A stretch of DNA of 64,000 nucleotides from Azoarcus sp. DD4 (GTDB taxonomy: Bacteria > Pseudomonadota > Gammaproteobacteria > Burkholderiales > Rhodocyclaceae): NCBI RefSeq assembly GCF_006496635.1, contig NZ_CP022958.1, positions 4,526,001 to 4,590,000 of the forward strand, written 5' to 3'. Below, piece by piece: positions 17,354-25,271 of the stretch. Both the position numbers and the translations under genes were made by a program. The notes beneath the pieces were generated by a model. That model was given only the letters and a program-made list of their open reading frames with translations, ran no database searches and was not told where the DNA came from. Position 1 is the stretch's first letter; each line of letters starts with the position of its first letter.

Positions 17354-17680
17354 GCCCCAGTCTCCTTTGGTTGATCCTGTCTCCTCACCCGGCCCTGTGC
17401 TCTTTGATTTTCGGGCCCGGCGGCGACGCCCCGAGGCGCCGCAGAGGTCTTGTCAGGACTGCAGTTTCGCAAGGCATGTTTGCGCAACTGTTTGCGGAAT
17501 GTAGTCAATTGTTGCATTTGCGACAGGACCCAAGACGCTGAAAACAATGACACCGCCCTAGCCCATCGCAGCATGTCGGCCTAGAATCCGGCAAATGACA
17601 AATGCATTTATGTCATACCTCTGGCGAGCGCGTCCATCGGCTGGCCGGATCTCGAAACGACCGGAACATGGAGAACGGCA
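17354..17680. other. Divergent regulatory region between the acyl-CoA synthetase and PEP-CTERM genes
   Basis: This 327-base gap has no credible gene. It contains an AT-richer patch (about 17470-17520) with GCGCAACTGTTTGC, which reads on the minus strand as two GCAAAC half-sites flanking GTTGC, and a TTGACT on the minus strand (complement of 17503-17508) that could be a -35 box for the liv operon. A TAGAAT at 17582-17587 and a TGACA/TGTCA dyad at 17596-17615 lie toward the PEP-CTERM gene. Confidence 0.5.
17596..17615. promoter_or_regulatory. Candidate operator: TGACA-N10-TGTCA around a perfect AAATGCATTT
   Basis: TGACA (17596-17600) and TGTCA (17611-17615) are inverted half-sites; AAATGCATTT (17600-17609) between them is itself a perfect palindrome. 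It lies 9 bases after a TAGAAT (-10-like) and 65 bases before the PEP-CTERM start, which fits a repressor site. Confidence 0.35.
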
Positions 17681-18517
17681 ATGAATGGGAGCACCAGGAC
17701 ACGCGGCAGGAAGAACTGGGCATGCGCGATCGCGCTGGCGGCATGCGGCCAGCTCGCGCAGGCGGCACCGCTGTGGCTGATCAATACCGCCGGCACCGGC
17801 GCCGGCGACGCGACGGCAGCCTCGCTGCTGGACGTCGCAGGCGTCGGCTTCGTGCAGATCCTGCCGGACGCCGCCAACCCCGCCGCCTTCACCTTCATCG
17901 AGCATGGCGCCTACCGTGCAGTGCAGGCGGATGGCAGCACACCCCTAGGCCCCTACGACCTGACCATCCGCTACTCGGTGCAAGGCAGCGGCAGCTTTCT
18001 CGACCCGACGGCCCTCAGCTTCACGTCGGGCAGCATCGAACTCTATTCCGACGCGAACTTCGATTTCGGCACCGCAGTCGCCAACTATGGCACCGACAAC
18101 GGCACCCGGATTGCCCTTCTCTCCGTCCTCGGCGGCGGCATCGCCGCCAACGGGCTGGTCACCATGGACGCAGCACTGGTCGCCGGAAGCCTCTTGCCCG
18201 GTTACCTGTTCGATGCCGGCGGCACCGATCTCGGAAACCTCGCCAAGGTCGTGTTCTCGCTCGGCATCTACAACCAGCAGACCACCCCCGACGAACTGAT
18301 GGTCGCCGAGATCGTCTGTGGCATGGCCGGCTACACCGGGCCGGGTTGCGACGGCACCGCCTTCACCAACACACCGCTCGCCTACACCGTGCGCGACGGC
18401 GGTTATGCGACCGTCACCGTCGTGCCCGAACCGGGTGGCGCCAGCCTGGCGATCGCCGGTCTCGGGCTGCTGGCGATCAGCGCCCGACGCCGGCGGGCAA
18501 GCGGCACCGCGGGTTGA
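17681..18517 (+). CDS. PEP-CTERM sorting-domain exported protein
   Basis: 278 residues. The N-terminal signal sequence is WACAIALAACGQLAQAA with a basic n-region. A Thr/Gly/Ser-rich body of predicted beta structure contains two Cys (EIVCGMAGYTGPGC). The C-terminus is a textbook PEP-CTERM tag: VVPEPGGASLAIAGLGLLAI followed by SARRRRA, that is, PEP motif, membrane segment and Arg cluster. Such proteins are recognised by an exosortase and delivered to the outer surface, often with exopolysaccharide in floc-forming betaproteobacteria. No exosortase gene is in the window. Body function unknown. Confidence 0.88.
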   Translation: MNGSTRTRGRKNWACAIALAACGQLAQAAPLWLINTAGTGAGDATAASLLDVAGVGFVQILPDAANPAAFTFIEHGAYRAVQADGSTPLGPYDLTIRYSVQGSGSFLDPTALSFTSGSIELYSDANFDFGTAVANYGTDNGTRIALLSVLGGGIAANGLVTMDAALVAGSLLPGYLFDAGGTDLGNLAKVVFSLGIYNQQTTPDELMVAEIVCGMAGYTGPGCDGTAFTNTPLAYTVRDGGYATVTVVPEPGGASLAIAGLGLLAISARRRRASGTAG

Positions 18518-18574
18518 GGCGGACTCGCGGCATCGGCGGGACGAAACCGACCGCCAGATGCCGGGGAAGCGTGC

Positions 18575-19855
18575 TCAAGCCCGCTGCAGACAGCTGCGTG
18601 CGGCGGCCACGGTAGCGTCGATGTCGGCATCGGTATGGGCCGCCGACACGAAACCGGCCTCGAAGGCGGACGGCGCAAAGTAGTGTCCGACCTCCAGCAT
18701 GGCGTGGAAGAAGCGGTTGAAGGCCTCGCGGTCCGACGCCATCACCTCGGCGAACGAGCCCGGCACCGCAGCACTGAAATAAACCCCGAACATACCGCCG
18801 ATCGCATCCGCACTGAAGGCGACGCCGGCGTCGCGGGCGGCATCGACCAGACCGGCCACCAGCTTGCTGGTACGGGCGGCCAGCGCCTCGTAGAAACCGG
18901 GTTCGCGGGTGAGGCGCAGCGAGGCCAGCCCGGCCGCCACCGCCACCGGGCTGCCGGACAGGGTGCCCGCCTGATACACGGACCCGAGCGGCGCAATGCA
19001 TTCCATGATGTCGCGCCGACCGCCGAAAGCGCCCACCGGCATGCCGCCGCCGATGACCTTGCCCAGCGTGGTGAGATCGGGCGTGATGCCATACAGCCCC
19101 TGCACGCCCTGAGGCCCGACGCGGAACCCGGTCATCACCTCGTCGAAGATCAGCACCGCGCCGTGTTCGGTACACAGCCGGCGCAGTCCTTCGAGGAAGC
19201 CGGGGCGCGGCTTGACCAGGTTCATGTTGCCGGCGACCGGCTCGACGATGATGGCGGCAATCTCGTTCCCGCGCGCCTTGAACACCGCCTCGACCTGCTC
19301 GAGGTCGTTGTAGTCGAGCACGATGGTGTGCTTGGCAAAATCGGCCGGCACCCCGCCCGACGACGGATTGCCGAAGGTGAGCAGGCCGGAGCCGGCCTTT
19401 ACCAGCAGGCTGTCGGCATGGCCGTGATAGCAGCCTTCGAACTTCACGATCGCGTCACGCCCGGTGAAGCCGCGCGCCAGGCGGATCGCGCTCATCGTCG
19501 CCTCGGTGCCGGAGCTGACCAGGCGCACCATCTCCATCGACGGCAGCAATTCGCACAGCAACTCGGCCATCTCGACCTCGCCTTCGGTCGGCGCACCGAA
19601 GGACAGGCCGCGCAGCGCGGCCTCGCGCACCGCCTCGACGATGGCCGGATGGGCGTGGCCGGCGATTGCCGGCCCCCAGGAGCCGACGTAGTCCAGATAT
19701 TCCTTGCCGTCGGCATCCCATACGCGGGCGCCCTCGGCACGGTCAATGAAACGGGGCGTGCCGCCCACCGAACGGAAGGCGCGGACCGGGGAATTCACCC
19801 CGCCGGGGATGGTGCGCTGGGCGCGCTGGAAAAGGGCTTCGTTTCGACTGTTCAT
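18575..19855 (-). CDS. hemL: Glutamate-1-semialdehyde 2,1-aminomutase
   Basis: 426 residues, standard for HemL. It begins with RTIPGGVNSPVRAF and contains FEGCYHGHAD and IVEPVAGNMN. The PLP-binding Lys is in LTTLGKVIGGGMPVGAFGG, and the stretch SVYQAGTLSGSP is conserved. It converts glutamate-1-semialdehyde to 5-aminolevulinate, the first committed tetrapyrrole intermediate, in the cytoplasm. ATG 19855 matches the family start. It is transcribed in the same direction as thiE/thiD, with a 73-base gap, so all three could form one unit. Confidence 0.95.
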   Translation of the reverse strand: MNSRNEALFQRAQRTIPGGVNSPVRAFRSVGGTPRFIDRAEGARVWDADGKEYLDYVGSWGPAIAGHAHPAIVEAVREAALRGLSFGAPTEGEVEMAELLCELLPSMEMVRLVSSGTEATMSAIRLARGFTGRDAIVKFEGCYHGHADSLLVKAGSGLLTFGNPSSGGVPADFAKHTIVLDYNDLEQVEAVFKARGNEIAAIIVEPVAGNMNLVKPRPGFLEGLRRLCTEHGAVLIFDEVMTGFRVGPQGVQGLYGITPDLTTLGKVIGGGMPVGAFGGRRDIMECIAPLGSVYQAGTLSGSPVAVAAGLASLRLTREPGFYEALAARTSKLVAGLVDAARDAGVAFSADAIGGMFGVYFSAAVPGSFAEVMASDREAFNRFFHAMLEVGHYFAPSAFEAGFVSAAHTDADIDATVAAARSCLQRA

Positions 19856-19928
19856 GGCGGCAAGGTGGCGGCGTTCGATGAAGAAGGGCCGGATTGTCGC
19901 GCGCCGGACGCCCGGCGGTCCACAGCGC

Positions 19929-20552
19929 TCAGTCGAACAGCCGGCGATAGGCCAGGGCACGCGCCAGCGGATCGGGCGCGGCGAAAACGTCGGAGATGAC
20001 CGCGACGAGATCCGCCCCGGCCTCGATCACCTCGCCGGCGTTGTCCAGCGTGATGCCGCCGATGGCCGCCACCGCGCGATCGAGTTCGCGTCGTGCCCGC
20101 CCGAGCAGCTCGCGCGGGGCGCGTACTGCCTGCGGCTTGGTAGGCGACACGAACATCGCCCCGAAGGCGAGGTAATCGGCACCGGCCGCGGCGCCGCGCT
20201 CGGCACGCGCCCATTCACCGTAGCAGGACACGCCAAGCAGACGGCCCGGACCGAGCGCCGCGCGCGCCGCCGCCGGATCGCCATCGTCGCGACCGAGGTG
20301 CACGCCGTCGGCCCCGACTGCCAGCGCCAGCGCCAGATCGTCATTGACGACGAATCGGACGCCGGCCTCGCGGCACAGCACCGCCAGCGCCAGCGCTTCG
20401 TCGCGGCGCTGTGCGGCGTCCGCCAGCTTGTTGCGGTACTGAAGCAGCGCAGGCCGTGCCGGCAGCACGCGGGCTACCGCCGCGAGCAGATCAGCACTGT
20501 CGGCCTCGTCCGGCGTCACCAGATAAAGCCCCCGTACCGCACGCTCACTCAT
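19929..20552 (-). CDS. thiE: Thiamine-phosphate synthase
   Basis: 207 residues of the ThiE TIM-barrel: LYLVTPD start, LLQYRNKLAD, FVVNDDLALALAVGADGVHL with the next GRDDGD, VSCYGEWARA, FGAMFVSPTKPQA and AIGGITLDNA. It joins HMP pyrophosphate to the thiazole phosphate. The ATG at 20552 overlaps the 3' end of thiD by 8 bases, indicating translational coupling. No TPP riboswitch-like leader was recognised upstream of thiD. Confidence 0.93.
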   Translation of the reverse strand: MSERAVRGLYLVTPDEADSADLLAAVARVLPARPALLQYRNKLADAAQRRDEALALAVLCREAGVRFVVNDDLALALAVGADGVHLGRDDGDPAAARAALGPGRLLGVSCYGEWARAERGAAAGADYLAFGAMFVSPTKPQAVRAPRELLGRARRELDRAVAAIGGITLDNAGEVIEAGADLVAVISDVFAAPDPLARALAYRRLFD

Positions 20553-21387
20553 GCTCTTCACCCTGCGCACGCGCCCAGAAGAAGCGGTCCGGCAGCGCCC
20601 TCCCCATGCCCGGCCGGTAGGCATGCTTGAGCGCCTGCTGGGCGAACTCCTGGGCCTCCCGCACCGCTTCCGGCATCGCCATGCCATGGGCAAGCGCGGC
20701 AGCGGCTGCGGCCGCGATGGTCGAGCCGGCGCCAAGGAAGCGCCCCGGCAGGCGTTCCCAGGCGTCGGTGCGGACCACACCGCTCTCGCCGATCAGCACA
20801 TTCACCACCTGCGGCCCCTGCGCACCGCCGCCGGTGAGCAGCACGTACTCGACACCGCCCGCCACCAGCCGCGCCACGGCCTCTTCCGCCGACAACGGAT
20901 CGGCCTCGTCCTCGTCGTCGACATCGAGGCCGGCGAGCCGCAGCACCTCGTGCGCGCCCGCCACCAGCAGCGAGGTTTGCGGCAGCACCAACTCGACCAA
21001 TGCAGCGATCGCATCTTCCGCCGCCGGATCGTCCACGCCGGGATAGAGCGCCGGCTCCACCACCAACGGCACTTCCGGATAGTCGGACAGGATCTCCGCC
21101 ACCACCGCGATGTTCTCGACACTGCCGCAAAAACCGAGCTTGAAGGCGTGCACCGGGATGTCCTCCAGCACGGCGCGCGCCTGGGCTGCGAGGGACTCCG
21201 GCTCCACCGGCCAGATTTCCTCGACGCCGCGGGTGTCGCGCGCGACCGCCGCGGTCTGGATCGCCAGCGGGTGGCACCCCATGCTCGCCAGGGTGAGGAT
21301 GTCCGACGGCAGACCGCCTCCCCCGGTGGCATCGCCGGCGGCGAGGCAGAGGACGACAGGGGGTGTATCGGGCATGGCTATGGGCAT
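20545..21387 (-). CDS. thiD: Hydroxymethylpyrimidine/phosphomethylpyrimidine kinase
   Basis: 280 residues of the ribokinase-like ThiD family. AAGDATGGGGLPSDILTLAS is the substrate-binding N-terminal region, FKLGFCGSVENI follows, and the C-terminal nucleotide-binding region is LPGRFLGAGSTIAAAAAAAL (the usual family GTGCT is replaced by GAGST). It phosphorylates HMP to HMP-P and HMP-PP. ATG 21387 (MPIAMPDT) or the in-frame ATG at 21375 could be the start. An acidic insert (DVDDEDEADP) near residue 168 is longer than in typical ThiD. Confidence 0.85.
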   Translation of the reverse strand: MPIAMPDTPPVVLCLAAGDATGGGGLPSDILTLASMGCHPLAIQTAAVARDTRGVEEIWPVEPESLAAQARAVLEDIPVHAFKLGFCGSVENIAVVAEILSDYPEVPLVVEPALYPGVDDPAAEDAIAALVELVLPQTSLLVAGAHEVLRLAGLDVDDEDEADPLSAEEAVARLVAGGVEYVLLTGGGAQGPQVVNVLIGESGVVRTDAWERLPGRFLGAGSTIAAAAAAALAHGMAMPEAVREAQEFAQQALKHAYRPGMGRALPDRFFWARAQGEEHE

Positions 21388-21432
21388 GACATGGGGGAAG
21401 CCGCGCCGCTTCTGGCGCGGACTCAAATGCGG

Positions 21433-21438
21433 TAAGAT
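21433..21438 (+). promoter_or_regulatory. Possible -10 box (TAAGAT) for the rubredoxin gene
   Basis: TAAGAT lies 58 bases before the rubredoxin ATG in the gap divergent from thiD. A TTCTGG about 17-18 bases upstream is a weak -35 candidate. Confidence 0.3.
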
Positions 21439-21496
21439 GCCCCGGATTCTACCGTCAATCGCGACGGCACACTTCGCCACCTTCCATACCCGAACG

Positions 21497-21676
21497 ATGG
21501 CAGACACGCCCTACAAGACCTACATGTGCCTGATCTGCGGCTTCATCTACGACGAAGCCGCCGGCCTGCCCGATGAAGGCATTCCTCCCGGCACGCGCTG
21601 GGAAGACATCCCCCCCAACTGGACCTGTCCGGAGTGCGAAGCCCGCAAGGAAGACTTCGAGCTCGTGGAAATATGA
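21497..21676 (+). CDS. Rubredoxin
   Basis: 59 residues, a complete rubredoxin. The two iron-binding knuckles are CLICGF (Cys 11 and 14) and CPECEA, separated by the usual loop with YDEAAGLPDEGIPPGTRW. The single iron coordinated by four Cys carries one electron, typically to an oxygenase, a peroxide/oxygen detoxifying enzyme or a reductase. The start ATG at 21497 is fixed by the family N-terminus (TYMCLICG). It is divergent from thiD and 91 bases upstream of pilG; a rubredoxin ahead of the pil-chp genes is a common betaproteobacterial arrangement. Confidence 0.95.
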   Translation: MADTPYKTYMCLICGFIYDEAAGLPDEGIPPGTRWEDIPPNWTCPECEARKEDFELVEI

Positions 21677-21767
21677 CACGCACGGCGCGCCTGACAGCCT
21701 TTCCTGTATGCTGCACGCGTTCCACGAGCCCGCGAGCCTGCCGGGCCGCCACTCCGAGGGTTGAACC

Positions 21768-22154
21768 ATGGATCTGACCGGGCTCAAGGTCATGGTCATC
21801 GATGACAGCAACACCATCCGCCGCAGCGCCGAGATCTTTCTCGGCCAGTCCGGCTGCCAGGTCCTGCTTGCCGAAGACGGTTTCGACGCACTCGCCAAGA
21901 TCGCCGACCACCATCCCGACGTGATCTTCGTCGACATCATGATGCCCCGCCTCGACGGCTATCAGACCTGCGCGCTGATCAAGAAGAATCCGCGCCTGTC
22001 GTCGACGCCGGTGATCATGCTCTCGTCCAAGGACGGCCTCTTCGACCGGGCCCGCGGCCGCATGGTGGGGTCGGACGAGTACCTCACCAAACCCTTCACC
22101 AAAGACAGCCTGCTCAGGGCCGTCGCCACCTACGCCGGCCGCCGGCCGGCCTGA
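21768..22154 (+). CDS. pilG: Twitching motility response regulator PilG
   Basis: 128-residue stand-alone receiver domain with acidic pair IDDS, phospho-acceptor D56 (IIFVDIMMPRLDG region), Ser/Thr at MLSSKDG and Lys in LTKPFTKDS. There is no output domain. In the Pil-Chp pathway PilG is phosphorylated by the CheA-like PilL/ChpA and promotes pilus extension or polarity signalling. First gene of the pilGHIJL cluster; the order and the receiver-only architecture identify it. Confidence 0.92.
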   Translation: MDLTGLKVMVIDDSNTIRRSAEIFLGQSGCQVLLAEDGFDALAKIADHHPDVIFVDIMMPRLDGYQTCALIKKNPRLSSTPVIMLSSKDGLFDRARGRMVGSDEYLTKPFTKDSLLRAVATYAGRRPA

Positions 22155-22179
22155 ACCCGTAGACGGAACGCCACGCACG

Positions 22180-22545
22180 ATGCCGATCAACAAGATACTC
22201 GTGGTCGACGACTCGCCGACCGAACGTCTCGCACTGACCGAACTGCTGACCCGCAACGGCTACGAAGTGGTCACCGCCGACAGCGGCGAGGAAGCCATCA
22301 CCAAGAGCAAGGGCGAACGCCCCGACCTCATCCTGATGGACGTGGTCATGCCGGGCATGAACGGCTATCAGGCCACCCGCACGATCTCGCGCGACGACGC
22401 CACCCGCCACATCCCCATCATCATGTGCACCAGCAAGGGGCTGGAAACCGACAAGATCTGGGGCATGCGCCAGGGGGCCTACGACTACCTGGTAAAGCCG
22501 GTCGAGCACACCGAACTGCTCGCGCGCATCAAGGCCATCGGCTGA
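22180..22545 (+). CDS. pilH: Twitching motility response regulator PilH
   Basis: 121-residue receiver-only protein with VVDDSPTERLAL at the N-terminus, D54 (LILMDVVMPGMNGY) and CTSKGLETDKIWGMRQGAYD, a stretch typical of PilH. In the Pil-Chp system PilH acts as a second receiver, often a phosphate sink or retraction-side regulator. It starts 25 bases after pilG and ends 7 bases before pilI, so they are cotranscribed. Confidence 0.93.
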   Translation: MPINKILVVDDSPTERLALTELLTRNGYEVVTADSGEEAITKSKGERPDLILMDVVMPGMNGYQATRTISRDDATRHIPIIMCTSKGLETDKIWGMRQGAYDYLVKPVEHTELLARIKAIG

Positions 22546-22552
22546 TCCGCCC

Positions 22553-23065
22553 ATGTCCAAGCGGATCAGTCTTCGAGAATTCCAGGAAAACCTTGTCCGC
22601 CGTCTGTCCGAGGCCCGCACGGGCGAGCGCCGTGGCCTGCTGGGGTTGCAAGCGGGCAATGAAAATTGGCTGATCGATCTTACCGAAACCGGCGAGATCC
22701 TGCCGCCACCGCCGCTGTCGCCGGTGCCGCTCACCCGCCCCTGGTATCGCGGTCTCGCCAATGTGCGCGGCACCCTGTTCGGCGTGGTCGATCTTTCCAG
22801 CTTCCACCAGGGTCCCGCCGTCGTTGCAGCCGGCCAGGCCCGACTGCTGCTGATCGGCGTCCGCCACGGGGTGCATTCCGCCCTGCTGGTATCGCGGGCC
22901 ACCGGGCTGCGCAGTCAGGAAGATTTCGAAATCGACAGCGGCCCGGGTGACGAGCGCCCCTGGGTCAAGGCACGACTGCGCGACCTGCAGAACCGTCTGT
23001 GGCTGCGCCTGGACGTACCGACCCTGCTCGCCCATCCCGGCTTCCTGGACGCGGGGATCGACTGA
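22553..23065 (+). CDS. pilI: CheW-like coupling protein PilI
   Basis: 170-residue CheW-domain protein (PWYRGLANVRGTLFGVVDLS corresponds to the conserved CheW loop; LLLIGVRHGVHSALLVSRAT follows). It is a scaffold that links the receptor PilJ to the kinase PilL. A single copy is present; the second CheW-like proteins found in some pil clusters (ChpC) are absent in this window. Confidence 0.9.
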   Translation: MSKRISLREFQENLVRRLSEARTGERRGLLGLQAGNENWLIDLTETGEILPPPPLSPVPLTRPWYRGLANVRGTLFGVVDLSSFHQGPAVVAAGQARLLLIGVRHGVHSALLVSRATGLRSQEDFEIDSGPGDERPWVKARLRDLQNRLWLRLDVPTLLAHPGFLDAGID

Positions 23066-23115
23066 ACCCGCGCCAGCCTCATCAACACATACTCTTTAGC
23101 GGCGGAGCACGCGAA

Positions 23116-25236
23116 ATGGCATTCAAGCTCTCTCTCGGCAAGAAGACGCTTGCAGCAGACGAGATGGTTTCCGACACCACCATCATGGAAGCTCCGGCAG
23201 CGCCCTCTTCCACGGCCAAGGCAAAGCAGGCGCCGGGCAAGCGGCCGATGGCCGAGCAGGTCCGGCTTCTCGGCCTGGCCTTTGCCGGTCTGGTCGCAGT
23301 CACCGCCGGCCTGGTGATCTACCAAGGACGCCAGTCGGCCCACGCCACCAGTTACGTGGCTGCGGCCGGCGAAATGCAGATGCTGTCGCAGCAGATTGCG
23401 AAGTCCGCACAACTGGCGCTGCAGGGCAACACTGCCTCTTTCGCCGAACTCCGTAACGGCAGCGCCCGCTTCACCAGCCTGCTTCAGGCGCTGGGACAAG
23501 GCGGCGAGATCGACGGCGTCGGCGTTCCTGCCGTCCCCGCATCGAGCCAGCCGCAGATCGCGGCCCTGGCCGAAACCTGGAGCAAGACCGAGCGGGACAC
23601 CACCCAGCTGCTTGCCCAGGAAAAGAACCTGCTGACGCTGAACGCCTCGGTCGACGCGATCAATTCGAGCAACGCCGCGCTGCTCGACCTCACCGAGCAG
23701 ATCGCCGCGCTCAAATTGCAGACCGGCGCCGCAGCACGCGACATCGCCGTCGCCAACCACGCGGTGATGCTCACCCAGCGCATCGCCAAGAACGCCAATG
23801 CCCTGCTCGTGGCCGACGCCATCGATCCGGAAACGGCCTTCGTGCTCGGCAAGGACACCAACACCTTCCGCGAACTGGTCGACACGATCTCCCGCATGGG
23901 CGGTGACAACGACCTGCGCGGCCGTATCGCCACCCTGCAGGAAACGGCCCAGGGCACGCTGACCGCGGTGACCGGCATGCTGGGCAACATCCAGATGCTG
24001 GTGCAGGCCAAACAGGCGGGCAGCCGCATCTTCCGCGATTCGTCGCCGCTGCTGCAACAGACCGGCGCCCTGACCGAAGCGCTCAACAGCGCCTCGCGCG
24101 GCTTCAATTTCATCTCGGCCCTGATCGCGGTCACCGCCCTCCTCGGCCTCGGCGTCCTCGGCCGCATGGCCAAGGTCTACAACGACGACCTCGCGCAACG
24201 CCGGGCCGACTCCGAACGTCAGCGCCAGACGGCCGAAAACGAGCGCAACCTGACGCAGCAGGCGATCCTGCGGCTGATGAACGAGATGGGCGACCTCGCC
24301 GACGGCGACCTCACCATCCGCGCCACGGTGACCGAAGACATCACCGGCGCCATCGCCGACTCGGTCAACTACACCATCGAAGAACTCTCGGTGCTGGTAC
24401 GCCGGATCAACGACGCTGCGGTCCGCGTGACCGCCGCCACGCAGTCCGCGCAGAAAACCTCGACCGAACTGCTCGGCGCGACCGAACGTCAGTCGCGCGA
24501 AATCGAGGAAGCCGGCGCCACCGTGCAGCGCATGGCACAGTCGATGACCGAATCGTCCGAACTCGCCCTGCAGTCCGCCCAGGTTGCCCGCCGCTCGCTG
24601 GATTCGGCGCGCAAGGGGGCCGACGCGGTGGAGAACACCATCAAGGGCATGAACGACATCCGCGAGAAGATCCAGGAAACCTCCAAGCGCATCAAGCGCC
24701 TCGGCGAATCCTCGCAGGAGATCGGCGAAATCGTCGAACTGATCTCGGACATTACCGAGCAGACCAACGTGCTGGCGCTCAACGCCGCGATCCAGGCCGC
24801 GTCCGCCGGCGAAGCCGGTCGCGGCTTCACCGTGGTTGCGGAAGAAGTGCAGCGCCTGGCGGAACGCTCCGCGGAAGCAACGAAGCAGATCTCGGCGATC
24901 GTGAAGACCATTCAGACCGATACGCAGGACGCGGTCGGCGCCATGGAAAACGCCACCCGCGACGTGGTCGAGGGCGCCCAGCTGTCCGACGCCGCCGGCA
25001 AGGCGCTGGCCGAGATCGGCGAGGTGTCGATGGAGACTGCGCGCCTCATCGAGCAGATCTCGACCGACACGCAGCAGCAGGCCTCGACCGCCATCCGCGT
25101 CGCGGGCACGATGAAGGACATTCTCGCGATTACCGAACAGACCACTCTCGGCACCAAGCAGACCGCGGTATCGATCGGTCAGCTCGCCGACCTCGCGGTC
25201 GAACTGAAGGGTTCGGTCTCCGGCTTCAAGGTCTGA
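23116..25236 (+). CDS. pilJ: Pil-Chp chemoreceptor PilJ
   Basis: 706 residues from ATG 23116. A ~55-residue cytoplasmic N-terminus precedes membrane segment 1 (LLGLAFAGLVAVTAGLVIYQ). The periplasmic region (~80-330) has the duplicated PilJ sensing modules (QMLSQQIAKSAQLALQG and VMLTQRIAKNANALLV). Membrane segment 2 lies at about 335-355, then HAMP and the methyl-accepting signalling domain with hairpin tip EQTNVLALNAAIQAASAGEA. It senses surface contact or pilin state and controls the PilL kinase. A longer upstream open frame overlaps pilI and is not supported. Confidence 0.95.
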   Translation: MAFKLSLGKKTLAADEMVSDTTIMEAPAAPSSTAKAKQAPGKRPMAEQVRLLGLAFAGLVAVTAGLVIYQGRQSAHATSYVAAAGEMQMLSQQIAKSAQLALQGNTASFAELRNGSARFTSLLQALGQGGEIDGVGVPAVPASSQPQIAALAETWSKTERDTTQLLAQEKNLLTLNASVDAINSSNAALLDLTEQIAALKLQTGAAARDIAVANHAVMLTQRIAKNANALLVADAIDPETAFVLGKDTNTFRELVDTISRMGGDNDLRGRIATLQETAQGTLTAVTGMLGNIQMLVQAKQAGSRIFRDSSPLLQQTGALTEALNSASRGFNFISALIAVTALLGLGVLGRMAKVYNDDLAQRRADSERQRQTAENERNLTQQAILRLMNEMGDLADGDLTIRATVTEDITGAIADSVNYTIEELSVLVRRINDAAVRVTAATQSAQKTSTELLGATERQSREIEEAGATVQRMAQSMTESSELALQSAQVARRSLDSARKGADAVENTIKGMNDIREKIQETSKRIKRLGESSQEIGEIVELISDITEQTNVLALNAAIQAASAGEAGRGFTVVAEEVQRLAERSAEATKQISAIVKTIQTDTQDAVGAMENATRDVVEGAQLSDAAGKALAEIGEVSMETARLIEQISTDTQQQASTAIRVAGTMKDILAITEQTTLGTKQTAVSIGQLADLAVELKGSVSGFKV

Positions 25237-25271
25237 GTCCTCCCGTCGCACCAGCAGCCAGGAAAGCCGCC

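Noticed and set aside
14504..17374. A 956-residue plus-strand open frame opposite livG and the acyl-CoA synthetase gene
   Set aside because: Same cause: antisense to two well-supported genes, composition rich in His, Leu and Val, no motifs.
17590..17606. Sigma-54-like GG...GC pattern before the PEP-CTERM gene
   Set aside because: The distance between GG and GC is 12 bases rather than 10, and the flanking consensus is poor.
21388..21496. TPP riboswitch upstream of thiD
   Set aside because: The 109-base divergent gap shows no conserved thi-box-like sequence, and is short for a riboswitch with expression platform.
22999..23115. Upstream extension of pilJ overlapping pilI
   Set aside because: No resemblance to the PilJ N-terminus; ATG 23116 fits the family and follows pilI normally.
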